From UBA10364 sp905182675 (lineage in GTDB: Bacteria > Bacteroidota > Bacteroidia > Flavobacteriales > Schleiferiaceae): a DNA stretch of 64,000 nt. Under the pieces are notes generated by a model. The model saw only the letters and a program-made list of their open reading frames with translations, did no database searches and was not told the origin of the DNA. Shown here one piece after another: positions 9,446-19,112 of this stretch (position 1 is the first letter of the stretch; the number at the start of each line of letters is the position of its first letter). The stretch is from NCBI GenBank assembly GCA_963933975.1, contig CAWVWE010000006.1, forward strand, positions 1-64,000, written 5' to 3'. A program made the position numbers and the translations under genes.

Positions 9446-12400
9446 ATGCTCCGTAAATTTCTACTTTTTTTAGCCATTGTCACTGTTTTTTTTACCGCCA
9501 CAGCTCAAGAACGCGTATCTAATGAATTGACCAAAAAGCAGATTCAGGACATGTCTTGGGTTGACGCTATGCAGGATTACCGTGTTAACTTTAATACAGT
9601 AGTCGAAAAATTCAATACCGCACACGTAGGAAAAACCTACGAAAAGGGCCATGGCTGGAAACAGTTCAAACGTTGGGAACACATGATGGGACAACGTGTT
9701 GGAACAGATGGTATTCGCCCAAACCCCGCTGTGCTATATCAAGCAATACAGGCCCAAAAAACAGCTATTTCCGTTGAGTATGGAGATTGGTCTGCTATGG
9801 GGCCATTCAACGCTCCCTCTAACGGAGGTATTGGACGTATTAGTAATGTGGCATTTCACCCCAATCACTATGACACTATATATGCTGGTGCCCCAGCTGG
9901 TGGATTATGGGTGAGCTATGACGATGGTCAGAACTGGAAGACATTTACAGATGAACTCACTAATATTGGAGTTTCAGATTTAGCGATCGATCCTTTGTAT
10001 CCCGACAGGATGTATCTCGCAACTGGCGATAGAGACGCTGCGGATACGTATAGTTTTGGATTGTTAAAGTCTACTGATGGCGGCGTAACATGGGGAACAA
10101 CTGGTTTGTCTTTTTCAGTCTCGAATAATTATAGAATTGGAAGAGTAGTTGTTGATCCAGACAGTACCCATATAATACTGGTAGCTACAAATGGAGGCAT
10201 CTATAGAAGTACGAATTATGGTGTTAATTTTTCTTTAAGGCAAACTGGTAATTTCATTGGAATACACAATGGAATTGGCGATACAGCCTATGCGACCACT
10301 ACAGGTTCATCGCCTAAAGTCTATCGATCGGTAGATAATGGCGATTCATGGTCTCAACTAACAAGTGGTTTACCGACTTCGAATAAATATAGGTGTGAGC
10401 TTACTCTAAGTAGTACACCAGGCAAACTATATGTGGTTTATGGTGCTTCAAACTATGGCTATGGTGGTGTGTACCGTTCTACGAATGGTGGAACAAACTG
10501 GAGCTTAATGAGTTCTACCCCAAATATCATGGGCTGGTCAAATAATGGCTCAGGATCAGGAGGCCAAGCATGGTATGACCTAAGTATTGCCTGTGACCCT
10601 AATCAGGAAAACACCATCTATGTGGGTGGCGTCAATATTTGGAAATCGACTAATGGCGGAAGTACATGGAGTTGCGTGGGCCATTGGTACGGTGCCGGAT
10701 CTACGCCTTATGTACACGCTGATCATCATCACGCATCTTTTAGACCAGGCAGCTCAGAACTATACGTAGGCACGGATGGTGGAGTTTACAAAACAACAAA
10801 TGCCGGCTCGTCATGGTCAGATTTAAATGACGGTATGAACATTACTCAGTACTATAAGATAAGCCAAAGTACTACGGACACCTCATTAGTACTTGCTGGT
10901 GCACAGGACAACGGTTCTCACATGAGGTCGTCTACGATGAATTGGTCAGAAGTTACAGGTGGAGACGGCATGGACAATGGCGTGGACGTCGCTAACGATA
11001 ACCTGCTTTACACGTCTGTTTACTATGGCGATTTTTACAAGAGCACTAATGGTGGCGCTTTTTTCTCAGGCATAAATACGTTGAGTCCTGCTGGCTCCGG
11101 AAATTGGGTTACGCCCTTTAACACTGATCCAGTTACTGCTAATACAATTTACGCGGGCTTCACGAAGCTTTGGAAATCAACCAATGCAGGGTCAAGCTGG
11201 ACTGCAACTTCCTCAGCTAATGTTGCAGGAAATTCGAATATGGATGAATTTGAAATTGCGCCAAGCAATACGAATTATATCTATGCATTGATCAACAGTA
11301 ATATTTATAAAAGTTCCAACGCTGGAAGCACTTGGTCTTCCATTACGCCTAGCGGAAGCTTATCTCCTGGAAATAACATTACAGGTGTCGCCATAGATGC
11401 TGATGATGAAGATCATATTGTCATTTCTATCAGCGGATTTACCGGAACTAAAAAGGCAATGGAAAGCTTTAACGCAGGGGTATCGTGGTCTAATATTTCA
11501 TCTGGACTGCCTAATGTGCCAGCGACAGCGGTTATTTTTGAAGGTGGTTCGAGCGATGGAATTTACGTGGGAACAGATATTGGAGTCTATTACAAGAGCT
11601 CTGTCTATCCTAACTGGGTAAGCTTCAATGAGAACTTACCAAACGTGATCATCTCTGACTTTGAACTTTATGAAGATGATGCGCTACTGAGAATAGGGAC
11701 TTTTGGTCGTGGTGTTTGGCAAAGCCCACTGATGTCAGGCTTTTCTGCTGTTCCAGAAGTAGACTTTACCGCAGACCCCATGTCTACATGTGGCTTAGGT
11801 GATACAGTAACCTTAACCGACAATAGTTCCGGTTTGCCAGCGTCATGGTTATGGCAAATCACACCGACTACATACAACTTTGTAGGATCAAGCACAGATA
11901 CGGCCCAGAACCCACAAGTGGTGTTCACTGCCACAGGGAGTTATACGGTGACCTTAACAGCAACGAACGCCTATGGATCGGACGATACCACACAGTATCA
12001 ATTGATCAATGTAGGAGGGGCTACCTTGCCTTTTGTAGAAGACTTTGAAACAGGCTACCTAGGTTGGGAAATTATAAATCCTGATGGCGGAATCACATGG
12101 GAGTCTTCCGCGGTAAGCGGTTCATCTCCTGGGAGCACAGCGATGAAAGTAGCACACTACTCTTACAGCACAACGGGAGTCATAGATGAACTGGTTTCAC
12201 CTCCATTGGATTTCACAAACGACACCTTAGTATCGATGTCTTTTGAATATGCCTCTGCTTATTACACCACAGCGTACAACGACAGCCTAAAAATATATGT
12301 GAGCTCTGATTGTGGAACTACATGGTCTAACGTTGCTTCATATGATGGAACCGAAAGCACCTTTAGCACGGCGGGTCAAACGGCGTCCTCTTTCACACCA

Positions 12401-13777
12401 ATAGATTCTACAACATGGTGTCACGGAAATTCTACGGTGGCCTGTCCGACAATTGACCTTGATGCATACAGCGGAATGGCAGGTATTAGGGTGAAGTTTG
12501 TAACGATAAACGGTTATGGAAATAACTTATATTTGGACAATATCAACATCACTGGCCAGGCCCAGGTTGCCCCTGTAGCTTCGTTCCAGGGAGACAGTGC
12601 AGCATGTACCGGGCAAGTACTGAACTTCTTAGATTTTTCAACACCAGCTCCAGCAAATCGTATGTGGTATTTCCAAGGAGGTACTCCACCGACCTCTACA
12701 TCGCCAAGCCCTGCAGTTACCTATGCTTCGCCAGGAAACTACGATGTTAAACTAGTGGTATCAAACGCCGCTGGTCAGGATTCACTTACTAAGACAAGCT
12801 TTGTGACCGTTACTACAGCTCCAATAGCGGACGTTGTTTTGGTTCTGGTGTCGTCTACGGTATGTAAAAACGACAGTATTTTTGCCTCTGCAACCATTAC
12901 AAATGGAGGTCTTGCGCCTAGTATAGATTGGATCGTAAATGGCGCAGTCGTAGCGAGCAATAACTTGGCATTCGCCAGCGTATTCACTGATGGTGATGTT
13001 CTTAAAGTGAGAATGACCAGTTCGGATAATTGTGTAGCGGTTAAAACAGCCGCCGACTCTGTAACGATTACAGTAAATAACTTGCCTGCAGTGACCTTAT
13101 CCTCGCAAGGTTATTTGTGTGAGTTGGATGGACCAATGCAACTCAGTGGAGGTATGCCAGCCGGCGGCATATATTCTGGCCTTGGGATCAGTAATGATAC
13201 AATTTATCCGAGTCTCTCCGGTGTAGGCTCACATTGGGTATATTATACTTACACGGAGCCAACTACGGGTTGTGCTAACGAGAAGAAAAGAGCCATTAGT
13301 ATTCAACCAGCTCCTGGTCAGCCTACGTTAACTCAGAATACGATAAGTGGAGAACTAGAAGCGTCAACTCCTTCTGGAACATACAGCTATCAGTGGTTGG
13401 ATGGAAATATGGATCCAATTTCAGGGGCAACTAACTCGACTTTCTTACCAACCTCAAATGGAAACTACTACGTTAAGATCACGTCAAACATTCTCTGCTC
13501 CAACACATCGGCAGCATACACAGTCGTGAACATTGGTTTGAACGAGGAGAACCTAAGTGGGTTTGAAATGTATCCTAATCCAGCAACGGACAGACTTACA
13601 TTTAATGTTCAAGGAAGTGCTGAAGTCCGCATCCTTGATGCTGCTGGTCGTCTGGTGTATACTGGTTTCGTAGAGGGCAAATACTCCTTAGATGTCCAGG
13701 ACTGGGCGAGGGGAGTCTATATGGTTCAAGTACTTCGCGCAGGCAAAACAACGGGGACGCCTGTCGTTCTAAAATAA
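9446..13777 (+). CDS. T9SS-sorted Asp-box beta-propeller protein with PKD and MAM-like domains
   Basis: The 1,443-residue protein starts with a clear signal peptide (MLRKFLLFLAIVTVFFTATA). Residues of about 110-760 are a VPS10/sialidase-like propeller with at least eight Asp-box motifs, for example STDGGVTWG, STNGGTNWS, STNAGSSWT and SFNAGVSWS. A PKD domain follows (about 767-860, with VTLTATNAYG). Next are a MAM-like or choice-of-anchor jelly roll (about 862-1036, starting PFVEDFETGYLGW), a second PKD domain (about 1039-1121) and Ig-like modules. A type A T9SS sorting domain ends the protein (about 1368-1443: FEMYPNPATDRL and ARGVYMVQVL). Such proteins are exported by the type IX system. The Asp boxes are structural, so glycosidase activity cannot be assumed. 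It is transcribed alone, between the spacer and a strong terminator. Confidence 0.85.
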   Translation: MLRKFLLFLAIVTVFFTATAQERVSNELTKKQIQDMSWVDAMQDYRVNFNTVVEKFNTAHVGKTYEKGHGWKQFKRWEHMMGQRVGTDGIRPNPAVLYQAIQAQKTAISVEYGDWSAMGPFNAPSNGGIGRISNVAFHPNHYDTIYAGAPAGGLWVSYDDGQNWKTFTDELTNIGVSDLAIDPLYPDRMYLATGDRDAADTYSFGLLKSTDGGVTWGTTGLSFSVSNNYRIGRVVVDPDSTHIILVATNGGIYRSTNYGVNFSLRQTGNFIGIHNGIGDTAYATTTGSSPKVYRSVDNGDSWSQLTSGLPTSNKYRCELTLSSTPGKLYVVYGASNYGYGGVYRSTNGGTNWSLMSSTPNIMGWSNNGSGSGGQAWYDLSIACDPNQENTIYVGGVNIWKSTNGGSTWSCVGHWYGAGSTPYVHADHHHASFRPGSSELYVGTDGGVYKTTNAGSSWSDLNDGMNITQYYKISQSTTDTSLVLAGAQDNGSHMRSSTMNWSEVTGGDGMDNGVDVANDNLLYTSVYYGDFYKSTNGGAFFSGINTLSPAGSGNWVTPFNTDPVTANTIYAGFTKLWKSTNAGSSWTATSSANVAGNSNMDEFEIAPSNTNYIYALINSNIYKSSNAGSTWSSITPSGSLSPGNNITGVAIDADDEDHIVISISGFTGTKKAMESFNAGVSWSNISSGLPNVPATAVIFEGGSSDGIYVGTDIGVYYKSSVYPNWVSFNENLPNVIISDFELYEDDALLRIGTFGRGVWQSPLMSGFSAVPEVDFTADPMSTCGLGDTVTLTDNSSGLPASWLWQITPTTYNFVGSSTDTAQNPQVVFTATGSYTVTLTATNAYGSDDTTQYQLINVGGATLPFVEDFETGYLGWEIINPDGGITWESSAVSGSSPGSTAMKVAHYSYSTTGVIDELVSPPLDFTNDTLVSMSFEYASAYYTTAYNDSLKIYVSSDCGTTWSNVASYDGTESTFSTAGQTASSFTPIDSTTWCHGNSTVACPTIDLDAYSGMAGIRVKFVTINGYGNNLYLDNINITGQAQVAPVASFQGDSAACTGQVLNFLDFSTPAPANRMWYFQGGTPPTSTSPSPAVTYASPGNYDVKLVVSNAAGQDSLTKTSFVTVTTAPIADVVLVLVSSTVCKNDSIFASATITNGGLAPSIDWIVNGAVVASNNLAFASVFTDGDVLKVRMTSSDNCVAVKTAADSVTITVNNLPAVTLSSQGYLCELDGPMQLSGGMPAGGIYSGLGISNDTIYPSLSGVGSHWVYYTYTEPTTGCANEKKRAISIQPAPGQPTLTQNTISGELEASTPSGTYSYQWLDGNMDPISGATNSTFLPTSNGNYYVKITSNILCSNTSAAYTVVNIGLNEENLSGFEMYPNPATDRLTFNVQGSAEVRILDAAGRLVYTGFVEGKYSLDVQDWARGVYMVQVLRAGKTTGTPVVLK

Positions 13778-13787
13778 CAATCAATAA

Positions 13788-13820
13788 AAACCCCGCGAGC
13801 GCATGGCGCTCGCGGGGTTT
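13788..13820. terminator. Bidirectional terminator between the Asp-box protein and purQ
   Basis: A 15-base perfect stem, AAACCCCGCGAGCGC (13788-13802), pairs with GCGCTCGCGGGGTTT (13806-13820) across an ATG loop. T-runs follow on both strands, so it can serve both the plus-strand gene and the convergent minus-strand purQ. Confidence 0.9.
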
Positions 13821-13853
13821 ACTAAAAGAAGTGCTGTAATCTTTTGATTGAGC

Positions 13854-14549
13854 TTAAGCCATCTGCATATGAGCAATCATACTTTTGAAGAGCTCAAGCC
13901 CATCTTGATTTTTAAGCTCTATGTCAGCGGCACGTTCTGGATGTGGCATCATTCCAAATACATTTTTCGCAGCGTTACAAACACCTGCGATACTCTCGAG
14001 GGCTCCGTTCGGGTTGATGTCTTCATTGACTTCTCCGTCCTGCGTACTATATTGGAATAAAACTTGGTCATTAGCTTTCATAGCTGCTAACGTATCTGGT
14101 GCACAGTAGTAGTTTCCCTCACCATGTGCAATTGGAATTTTATAGGCTCTGTTATGGTCTAGATCGGCAGTAATACCAGCAGACTTAGAAATAGGTTTTA
14201 TAAAGACGTTCTTACAAATGAATTTATGGCTGTTGTTATGACGTAATGCTCCTGGAAGCAATCCGCTTTCTGTGAGTATTTGGAATCCGTTACAGACACC
14301 TAAAACGTAGCCTCCGTTATTTGCAAAGTTAATAACGCTACCCATGATAGGACTCATTTTAGCAATAGCTCCCGAGCGAAGGTAGTCGCCGTAAGAGAAT
14401 CCTCCCGGCAATATAACACAGTCCACACCCTGTAAGTCAGAGTCTTTATGCCAAAGGTTGACGGTTTCATAGCCCATGATCGTTTCTAGAACGTAAATCA
14501 TGTCTTGATCACAGTTTGATCCTGGAAAGGTGATTACACCAAATTTCAT
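13854..14549 (-). CDS. purQ: Phosphoribosylformylglycinamidine synthase glutaminase subunit PurQ
   Basis: This class I glutamine amidotransferase supplies ammonia to PurL for conversion of FGAR to FGAM in purine synthesis. It begins MKFGVITFPGSNCDQDM, has LPGGFSYGDYLRSGA, the nucleophile Cys86 in LGVCNGFQIL, and the His-Glu pair in MMPHPERA near the C-terminus. At 231 residues it is the usual length of a stand-alone PurQ, which implies a small PurL and PurS elsewhere in the genome. The frame extends nine codons upstream, but family starts and the candidate -7 element at 14574-14581 favour the ATG at 14549. It is followed by the bidirectional terminator. Confidence 0.95.
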   Translation of the reverse strand: MKFGVITFPGSNCDQDMIYVLETIMGYETVNLWHKDSDLQGVDCVILPGGFSYGDYLRSGAIAKMSPIMGSVINFANNGGYVLGVCNGFQILTESGLLPGALRHNNSHKFICKNVFIKPISKSAGITADLDHNRAYKIPIAHGEGNYYCAPDTLAAMKANDQVLFQYSTQDGEVNEDINPNGALESIAGVCNAAKNVFGMMPHPERAADIELKNQDGLELFKSMIAHMQMA

Positions 14550-14573
14550 AGCGATTTGCGTATTTGATTTGTT

Positions 14574-14581
14574 CAAAGGTA
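14574..14581 (-). promoter_or_regulatory. Candidate -7 element for purQ
   Basis: On the minus strand this reads TACCTTTG, a full match to TAnnTTTG. It would start transcription about 20 bases before the chosen purQ ATG, and the longer purQ frame would begin within or upstream of it. No TTG lies at the normal -33 spacing, so confidence is moderate. Confidence 0.4.
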
Positions 14582-14603
14582 CGCCCTTTGGATAAATATG
14601 TCG

Positions 14604-15626
14604 TTAAGCCAAGCGGTGAGAAATAGCAGAAAGAACGCGTGCTCCAACGTTAGCATCCCATTGGTCTTTTCCAGGAACTACCTCTACCAAATCACCACCG
14701 ATTATTTTTCGACCAGAAGCAATCACGGCGTCTAATAAGTAGGTGAATTGAGCTATTGATAGCCCTCCGGGAACAGGTGTCCCTGTACTTGGACATAGAG
14801 ACGGGTCAAACCCATCAATATCAACGCTAAGATAAACATGGTCAGGGAGTGTGTTAACCACGCTCCTGCATACCTGGGTCCAGGTCTGTCCTGCGAACAA
14901 TGCCTTGTTCATTCCACGATCAGTGAATGCATTTATTCGGTTGTCGCTGGCGATCAAGTCGGCCTCTTGGTGACAATAATCCCGTAACCCAACAATGGTT
15001 AGGGAAGTAGCAAGATGCTCTTGCAGCACGTTGTACATGATACTGGCATGTGAGTATTCAAACCCCTCATAAGAAGGTCTTAGATCTGCGTGTGCATCTA
15101 TCTGTAATACTCCGAAATCACCATAATGCTCCTTGTGGGCGCGAATTGTACCAAGGGAGGTACTGTGGTCACCGCCAAGTAATATGGCACGCTTTCCCTT
15201 CTTAAGTATTACAGCCGTTTGCTTTTGTATCCAAAAATGAAAGAGGCCACACTGCTCATTGATGTTTTTTTGAATCTTAAGCTCTTTAGGTCCTATCTCA
15301 CCTAACTCATACGCCTGCAGGTAACGGGTTGCTAAAAGCCTTAAGCCGTCGCCTTTTATGAGCCATTCTTGATCAATGTCATGCATCCAAATCCCACGTT
15401 CCCATCCTTTTGGATATCCTTCATCGTAAAGATCCACTTGAGCAGAAGCAATCGCGATCTCTTTTGGACCTTCCATGGTTCCTGCGCCATAGCTAACGGT
15501 GACCTCCCATGCTGCTGGTAAGACATGAATGTCACACTCATCTTCGTTAAAAGGTAAGCCAAAAAGGTTGCTGTTGAGAGCGGGTTCGTTTGGATTGAAC
15601 GATTTGATCTTTTCTTGCTTGTTCAT
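14604..15626 (-). CDS. Agmatinase/arginase-family ureohydrolase
   Basis: This binuclear-manganese hydrolase of the arginase/agmatinase/formimidoylglutamase family releases urea (or formamide) from guanidino or formimino substrates. The metal-binding motifs are all present: LLGGDHSTS, QIDAHADLR and SVDIDGFDPS. The glycine-rich GTPVPGGLS substrate-loop motif is also there. The 340-residue length includes an N-terminal extension (FGLPFNEDECDIHVLPAAWEV) typical of the Bacteroidota agmatinase-like branch. Which substrate is used cannot be decided from sequence. Its start is 22 bases downstream of the lamin-tail gene, suggesting cotranscription, although the two functions are unrelated. Confidence 0.85.
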   Translation of the reverse strand: MNKQEKIKSFNPNEPALNSNLFGLPFNEDECDIHVLPAAWEVTVSYGAGTMEGPKEIAIASAQVDLYDEGYPKGWERGIWMHDIDQEWLIKGDGLRLLATRYLQAYELGEIGPKELKIQKNINEQCGLFHFWIQKQTAVILKKGKRAILLGGDHSTSLGTIRAHKEHYGDFGVLQIDAHADLRPSYEGFEYSHASIMYNVLQEHLATSLTIVGLRDYCHQEADLIASDNRINAFTDRGMNKALFAGQTWTQVCRSVVNTLPDHVYLSVDIDGFDPSLCPSTGTPVPGGLSIAQFTYLLDAVIASGRKIIGGDLVEVVPGKDQWDANVGARVLSAISHRLA

Positions 15627-15648
15627 TGGATGAATTAGTCGTAGAAAA

Positions 15649-18000
15649 TTACGGATTGTAAATAGATAGTGGGATTTTTTTCCATGTGTTTTTTTGGGAC
15701 GTTTTCAGGTAGATGTGTAACACGTAAATTCCTGTGGGCGGTTCTGTATTTATCCAGTTTGTAGGCCTTATTTCAATTAAATGGTCACCAGCAACTAAGG
15801 GTTCGTTTTGCATAATGTTGTAGATGGGACGGCCTGAAAAATCAGTTACGGAAACGGAGAGCTGTGAACCCGCTGCCACGGAAAGAGCCAGTTGTGTCGT
15901 TGGAGAATATCTTAGAGGGTCATACGATATCACATGTTCGGATAGGGTAATATTTGGGTCTGAGAAGGTGTGGGTGGAAGAAATTGAATTTGCTTTGTTA
16001 GGTGAAGCTTCCGTTGGGCAGCACCACTTGGGATGATGGTCCCCCCAGTTAGAAAGGTTTTTACCAGAGTACTGAAACGAGATGCGTTCTCTACTTAAGC
16101 GTATGCTAGAGGTTGGGTGTGGAGGGTAAGTCAGTTCATCGATAACCTGTCCAAACGGTGCTGAAAGAACTAAACGTGTGGTGTCATTAGACAAAGAGAA
16201 TGGGGAGTTAAAGGCGCTATGCTGCTGTGGCACTATTACTGGCCTAAGTGAAAGTGGATGACCATCAAAAGGACTGAAGTCAGGAGTTAATTTATCAGCG
16301 TCCATGATGGAATAGCCGGAATACTTTACGACTTGAAGGTTATCAATGAATAAGGGGTCCTCCGCTGCATTGTAGAGTTCTATAAATTCATTCATGGTGT
16401 CAGGATTGAAGTGAACTTCGCTGAAGAAAAGCTGTCCAGAATCTGGGTAATGACAGGGTGAAAAATCAAAGTTAGTACCCCCAAGACCTGGAGGAAAGGA
16501 AAGCCCTGTTGGAAGGAAGAATGGGGAAAAACTCTGAAAAGACAAGGCCAATTCACTAGGGTTAGCATTCGCGCCGGGGAGCTTGAGATAAGGGAAGGCG
16601 TTATAGGCAAACATGCCATACACTAGACCAGTGGGGTCTGCATAAAAACCCATTAATTCATTCGGCTTTGGGCTTGAAAGAGGTCTTACGTTTGGTATAT
16701 AAGTGTTTAGAGGGTAGACGGAGAATTGGCGATAAATACCGGATACGGAATCTGCTCTAAGCATGAAATCTCCAGCAATTTCATTGGGCATAAAGATATT
16801 TTTGTAGTGCTGTGAAGCTAAGGTTATGTGGGCCTTTTCAATAATGATTACGCCAGTTGAAGGCAAATCTAATAGCGGTATTACCTGGTTGTTATATTGT
16901 GAAATATAAGTACTCCCTAGTACCGTTGTTCCAGAGTCAACCCGAATGGAATAGGAGGTGACCTCACCATCGTCTTCGAGAATACTCATGGTACAGGCGC
17001 CTAGGTCTTTCAATGCTTGTACGACTATAAAGAAACCGGCATATTCTTTAAACGGATGAATCGCTGAAACCCACACATCACCCTGCTTTGCATAACTCAC
17101 TTGTATGCTGTCTAAAAAGGGGGCAGCAACATTACCATCGGCATCTTGAGCATTAGGCAATAGGACACCTAGCGCACCCTGTACAAGCGGTTGTGTCAAG
17201 GAAAGATGCCACTGCTCATCAAAATGGTTGATAACATATGCGGTGTCTACGCTTTCTGCAGAATACACCAGGGCGTAATTCCTGTCAGGAAAAGGCGTGA
17301 GTTCCGCCCATTCGTTCCAAGTAACGCTTAACGTAAAAGGGTCTAAAACATCAATTTTTTTACATTCTGGTCCAAGAGTGTCTGGAAAATCATACCCCGA
17401 TGCATGCAATGTTGAAAATAAAAACTTATCCACTCTTGTGGAGGTGTATTTGCAGTAGATAGACAGTGTCGTTGATCGTAATAGGGTACTGTCATTGACC
17501 GTGAACAGTAGACTGTCAGCGGCATATACCGTAAAGTTCGCTGAACTGTCTCGCTCCACTCTTAGCTTTACTAAGGGTTTACTTTGATTGACAAACCCAG
17601 GCACTACGGCCAACGTTGTGTCTTTATAGCCGTGATGGAGATATAGGCTCAAATCATCTGCCAGTCCGCCCCCGCAGCGCAAAGCATAGTAACTACTTCC
17701 CTTTTGCAAGAACCTGAATTCAGAGAAATTGGCAGAGGAGGGATTAAATTCCATTTGAATAGTAATTTCCCATACGGCATCTAACCCCGCTGATGAAGGC
17801 CTTGACCATAGTAGTGATCCAGCGGCAGGAGCGTTACTGCGTAATCCGTCTTGAGTGAAGTTCATGAAAGCCGTATCTCCATACCACTCTGCAGAAGGAC
17901 TTAAAAGGGAGTCGGATAATGACGCGAATTGTCCCCATGCAATGGTGGTAGTAAGGGAAATAAAAAAGGTGAGTCGTTGACGTAATATTGCACTCTTCAT
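15649..18000 (-). CDS. Secreted lamin-tail-domain protein with C-terminal sorting-like domain
   Basis: The 783-residue protein has an N-terminal signal peptide ending near AWGQ. Residues of about 20-200 form a beta-rich jelly-roll-like region. An Ig-like part follows (SVTWNEWAELTPFPDR). A lamin-tail domain occupies about residues 520-650, recognised by LFFSEVHFNPD, NEFIELYNAA and ELTYPPHPTSSIRLSRE. The last 90 residues (from about 690) resemble a FlgD-like/T9SS C-terminal domain, with LSVSVTDFSGRPIYN and PPTGIYVLHIYL. In Bacteroidota such architecture marks secreted or surface-bound proteins; the molecular function is unknown. It is divergent from asd with 54 bases between starts. Confidence 0.7.
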   Translation of the reverse strand: MKSAILRQRLTFFISLTTTIAWGQFASLSDSLLSPSAEWYGDTAFMNFTQDGLRSNAPAAGSLLWSRPSSAGLDAVWEITIQMEFNPSSANFSEFRFLQKGSSYYALRCGGGLADDLSLYLHHGYKDTTLAVVPGFVNQSKPLVKLRVERDSSANFTVYAADSLLFTVNDSTLLRSTTLSIYCKYTSTRVDKFLFSTLHASGYDFPDTLGPECKKIDVLDPFTLSVTWNEWAELTPFPDRNYALVYSAESVDTAYVINHFDEQWHLSLTQPLVQGALGVLLPNAQDADGNVAAPFLDSIQVSYAKQGDVWVSAIHPFKEYAGFFIVVQALKDLGACTMSILEDDGEVTSYSIRVDSGTTVLGSTYISQYNNQVIPLLDLPSTGVIIIEKAHITLASQHYKNIFMPNEIAGDFMLRADSVSGIYRQFSVYPLNTYIPNVRPLSSPKPNELMGFYADPTGLVYGMFAYNAFPYLKLPGANANPSELALSFQSFSPFFLPTGLSFPPGLGGTNFDFSPCHYPDSGQLFFSEVHFNPDTMNEFIELYNAAEDPLFIDNLQVVKYSGYSIMDADKLTPDFSPFDGHPLSLRPVIVPQQHSAFNSPFSLSNDTTRLVLSAPFGQVIDELTYPPHPTSSIRLSRERISFQYSGKNLSNWGDHHPKWCCPTEASPNKANSISSTHTFSDPNITLSEHVISYDPLRYSPTTQLALSVAAGSQLSVSVTDFSGRPIYNIMQNEPLVAGDHLIEIRPTNWINTEPPTGIYVLHIYLKTSQKNTWKKIPLSIYNP

Positions 18001-18015
18001 AAAGGAGAATAGGTT

Positions 18016-18023
18016 TAAGTTTG
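18016..18023 (+). promoter_or_regulatory. Candidate -7 element for asd
   Basis: TAAGTTTG matches TAnnTTTG and lies 32 bases before the asd ATG. The nearest upstream TTG (17988-17990) is 25 bases away, longer than usual. Confidence 0.4.
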
Positions 18024-18054
18024 TGGGGTACTATATAAGTTAAGCGAATTTTTT

Positions 18055-19047
18055 ATGAGAATTGCTGTCGTAGGCGCCACTGGTATGGTGGGCCAAGTCA
18101 TCTTGAAAGTTTTAGCGGAACGCAATTTTCCGGTAACGGAACTTTTGCCTGTAGCCTCAGCCCGCAGCGTGGGTAAAAAAGTGGCCTTTGGGGGAAGAGA
18201 ATGGACTGTTATTTCAATAGAAGAGGCACTGGCGTCGTCTCCTGATATTGCTTTATTTTCTGCTGGTGGAGAAACCTCTTTAGAATGGGCGCCAAAGTTT
18301 GCTGCCGCGGGTACTAAGGTGGTGGATAACTCAAGTGTTTGGCGTATGGATCCCACAAAGAAACTGATTGTTCCGGAGATTAACTCGGATAGCGTTACTG
18401 CTGAAGACATGATAATTGCCAATCCAAACTGCTCCACCATTCAGTTGGTGATGGCTCTGAGCCCATTACATAAGGTGTTCGGTATAAAACGTGTAATTGT
18501 AAGTACCTACCAGAGTGTAACAGGAACCGGTCAGGCCGCGGTAGATCAACTCGAAGGCGAGCGAGAAGGCACAAATCCTGAGATGGTTTATCCCTACGCG
18601 ATTGATAGAAACTGCATCCCTCACTGTGACATTTTTCTAGATAACGACTACACGAAGGAAGAAATGAAGATGACCCTAGAGACTGTCAAGATCATGGGTG
18701 ACGAAAAAATAAAACTATCCGCTACAGCGGTGAGGGTACCTGTTCAAGGAGGCCATAGCGAGAGCGTGAACGTGGAGTTCGAAAAAGAGTATACCATGGA
18801 AGAGATCCGAAAGTTACTTTCTCAAACTCCCGGAATAACCCTCCAAGACCGTCCAGAATTCAACACTTATCCTATGCCGTTGATGGCGGAGGGTAAAAAT
18901 GACGTATTTGTAGGCCGATTACGTCGCGATTTTACAGCGGATAACGCCCTCCATATGTGGATTGTCTCTGACAACCTTCGCAAAGGAGCGGCCACAAATA
19001 CCGTTCAGATTGCTGAGGTATTATTGGCAAAGGGTTATATAGGATAA
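18055..19047 (+). CDS. asd: Aspartate-semialdehyde dehydrogenase
   Basis: The enzyme makes L-aspartate-4-semialdehyde from aspartyl phosphate with NADPH, the branch point to lysine/diaminopimelate, threonine and methionine. The N-terminal Rossmann motif is VVGATGMVGQ. The catalytic Cys126 sits in NPNCST, and the acid/base His234 in VQGGHSES. At 330 residues it has the normal length, and the C-terminal LRKGAATNTVQIAE is typical. It is transcribed from the divergent gap with the lamin-tail gene. Its stop is 65 bases before the msrA start. Confidence 0.97.
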   Translation: MRIAVVGATGMVGQVILKVLAERNFPVTELLPVASARSVGKKVAFGGREWTVISIEEALASSPDIALFSAGGETSLEWAPKFAAAGTKVVDNSSVWRMDPTKKLIVPEINSDSVTAEDMIIANPNCSTIQLVMALSPLHKVFGIKRVIVSTYQSVTGTGQAAVDQLEGEREGTNPEMVYPYAIDRNCIPHCDIFLDNDYTKEEMKMTLETVKIMGDEKIKLSATAVRVPVQGGHSESVNVEFEKEYTMEEIRKLLSQTPGITLQDRPEFNTYPMPLMAEGKNDVFVGRLRRDFTADNALHMWIVSDNLRKGAATNTVQIAEVLLAKGYIG

Positions 19048-19090
19048 AGTAGTCCGGGGCGATATTCACCAACCTCCGAAACTTGAACCC

Positions 19091-19098
19091 TACTTTTG
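19091..19098 (+). promoter_or_regulatory. Candidate -7 element for msrA
   Basis: TACTTTTG matches TAnnTTTG and ends 14 bases before the chosen msrA ATG at 19113, so transcription would begin only about 10 bases before that codon. This argues against the upstream TTG (19083) as start. The -33 half is not clear. Confidence 0.4.
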
Positions 19099-19112
19099 GT
19101 GTTAAACCATCT

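Noticed and set aside
18015..18440. 141-codon minus-strand frame over the 5' part of asd
   Set aside because: Antisense to a conserved enzyme gene and crosses its promoter region; no family resemblance.
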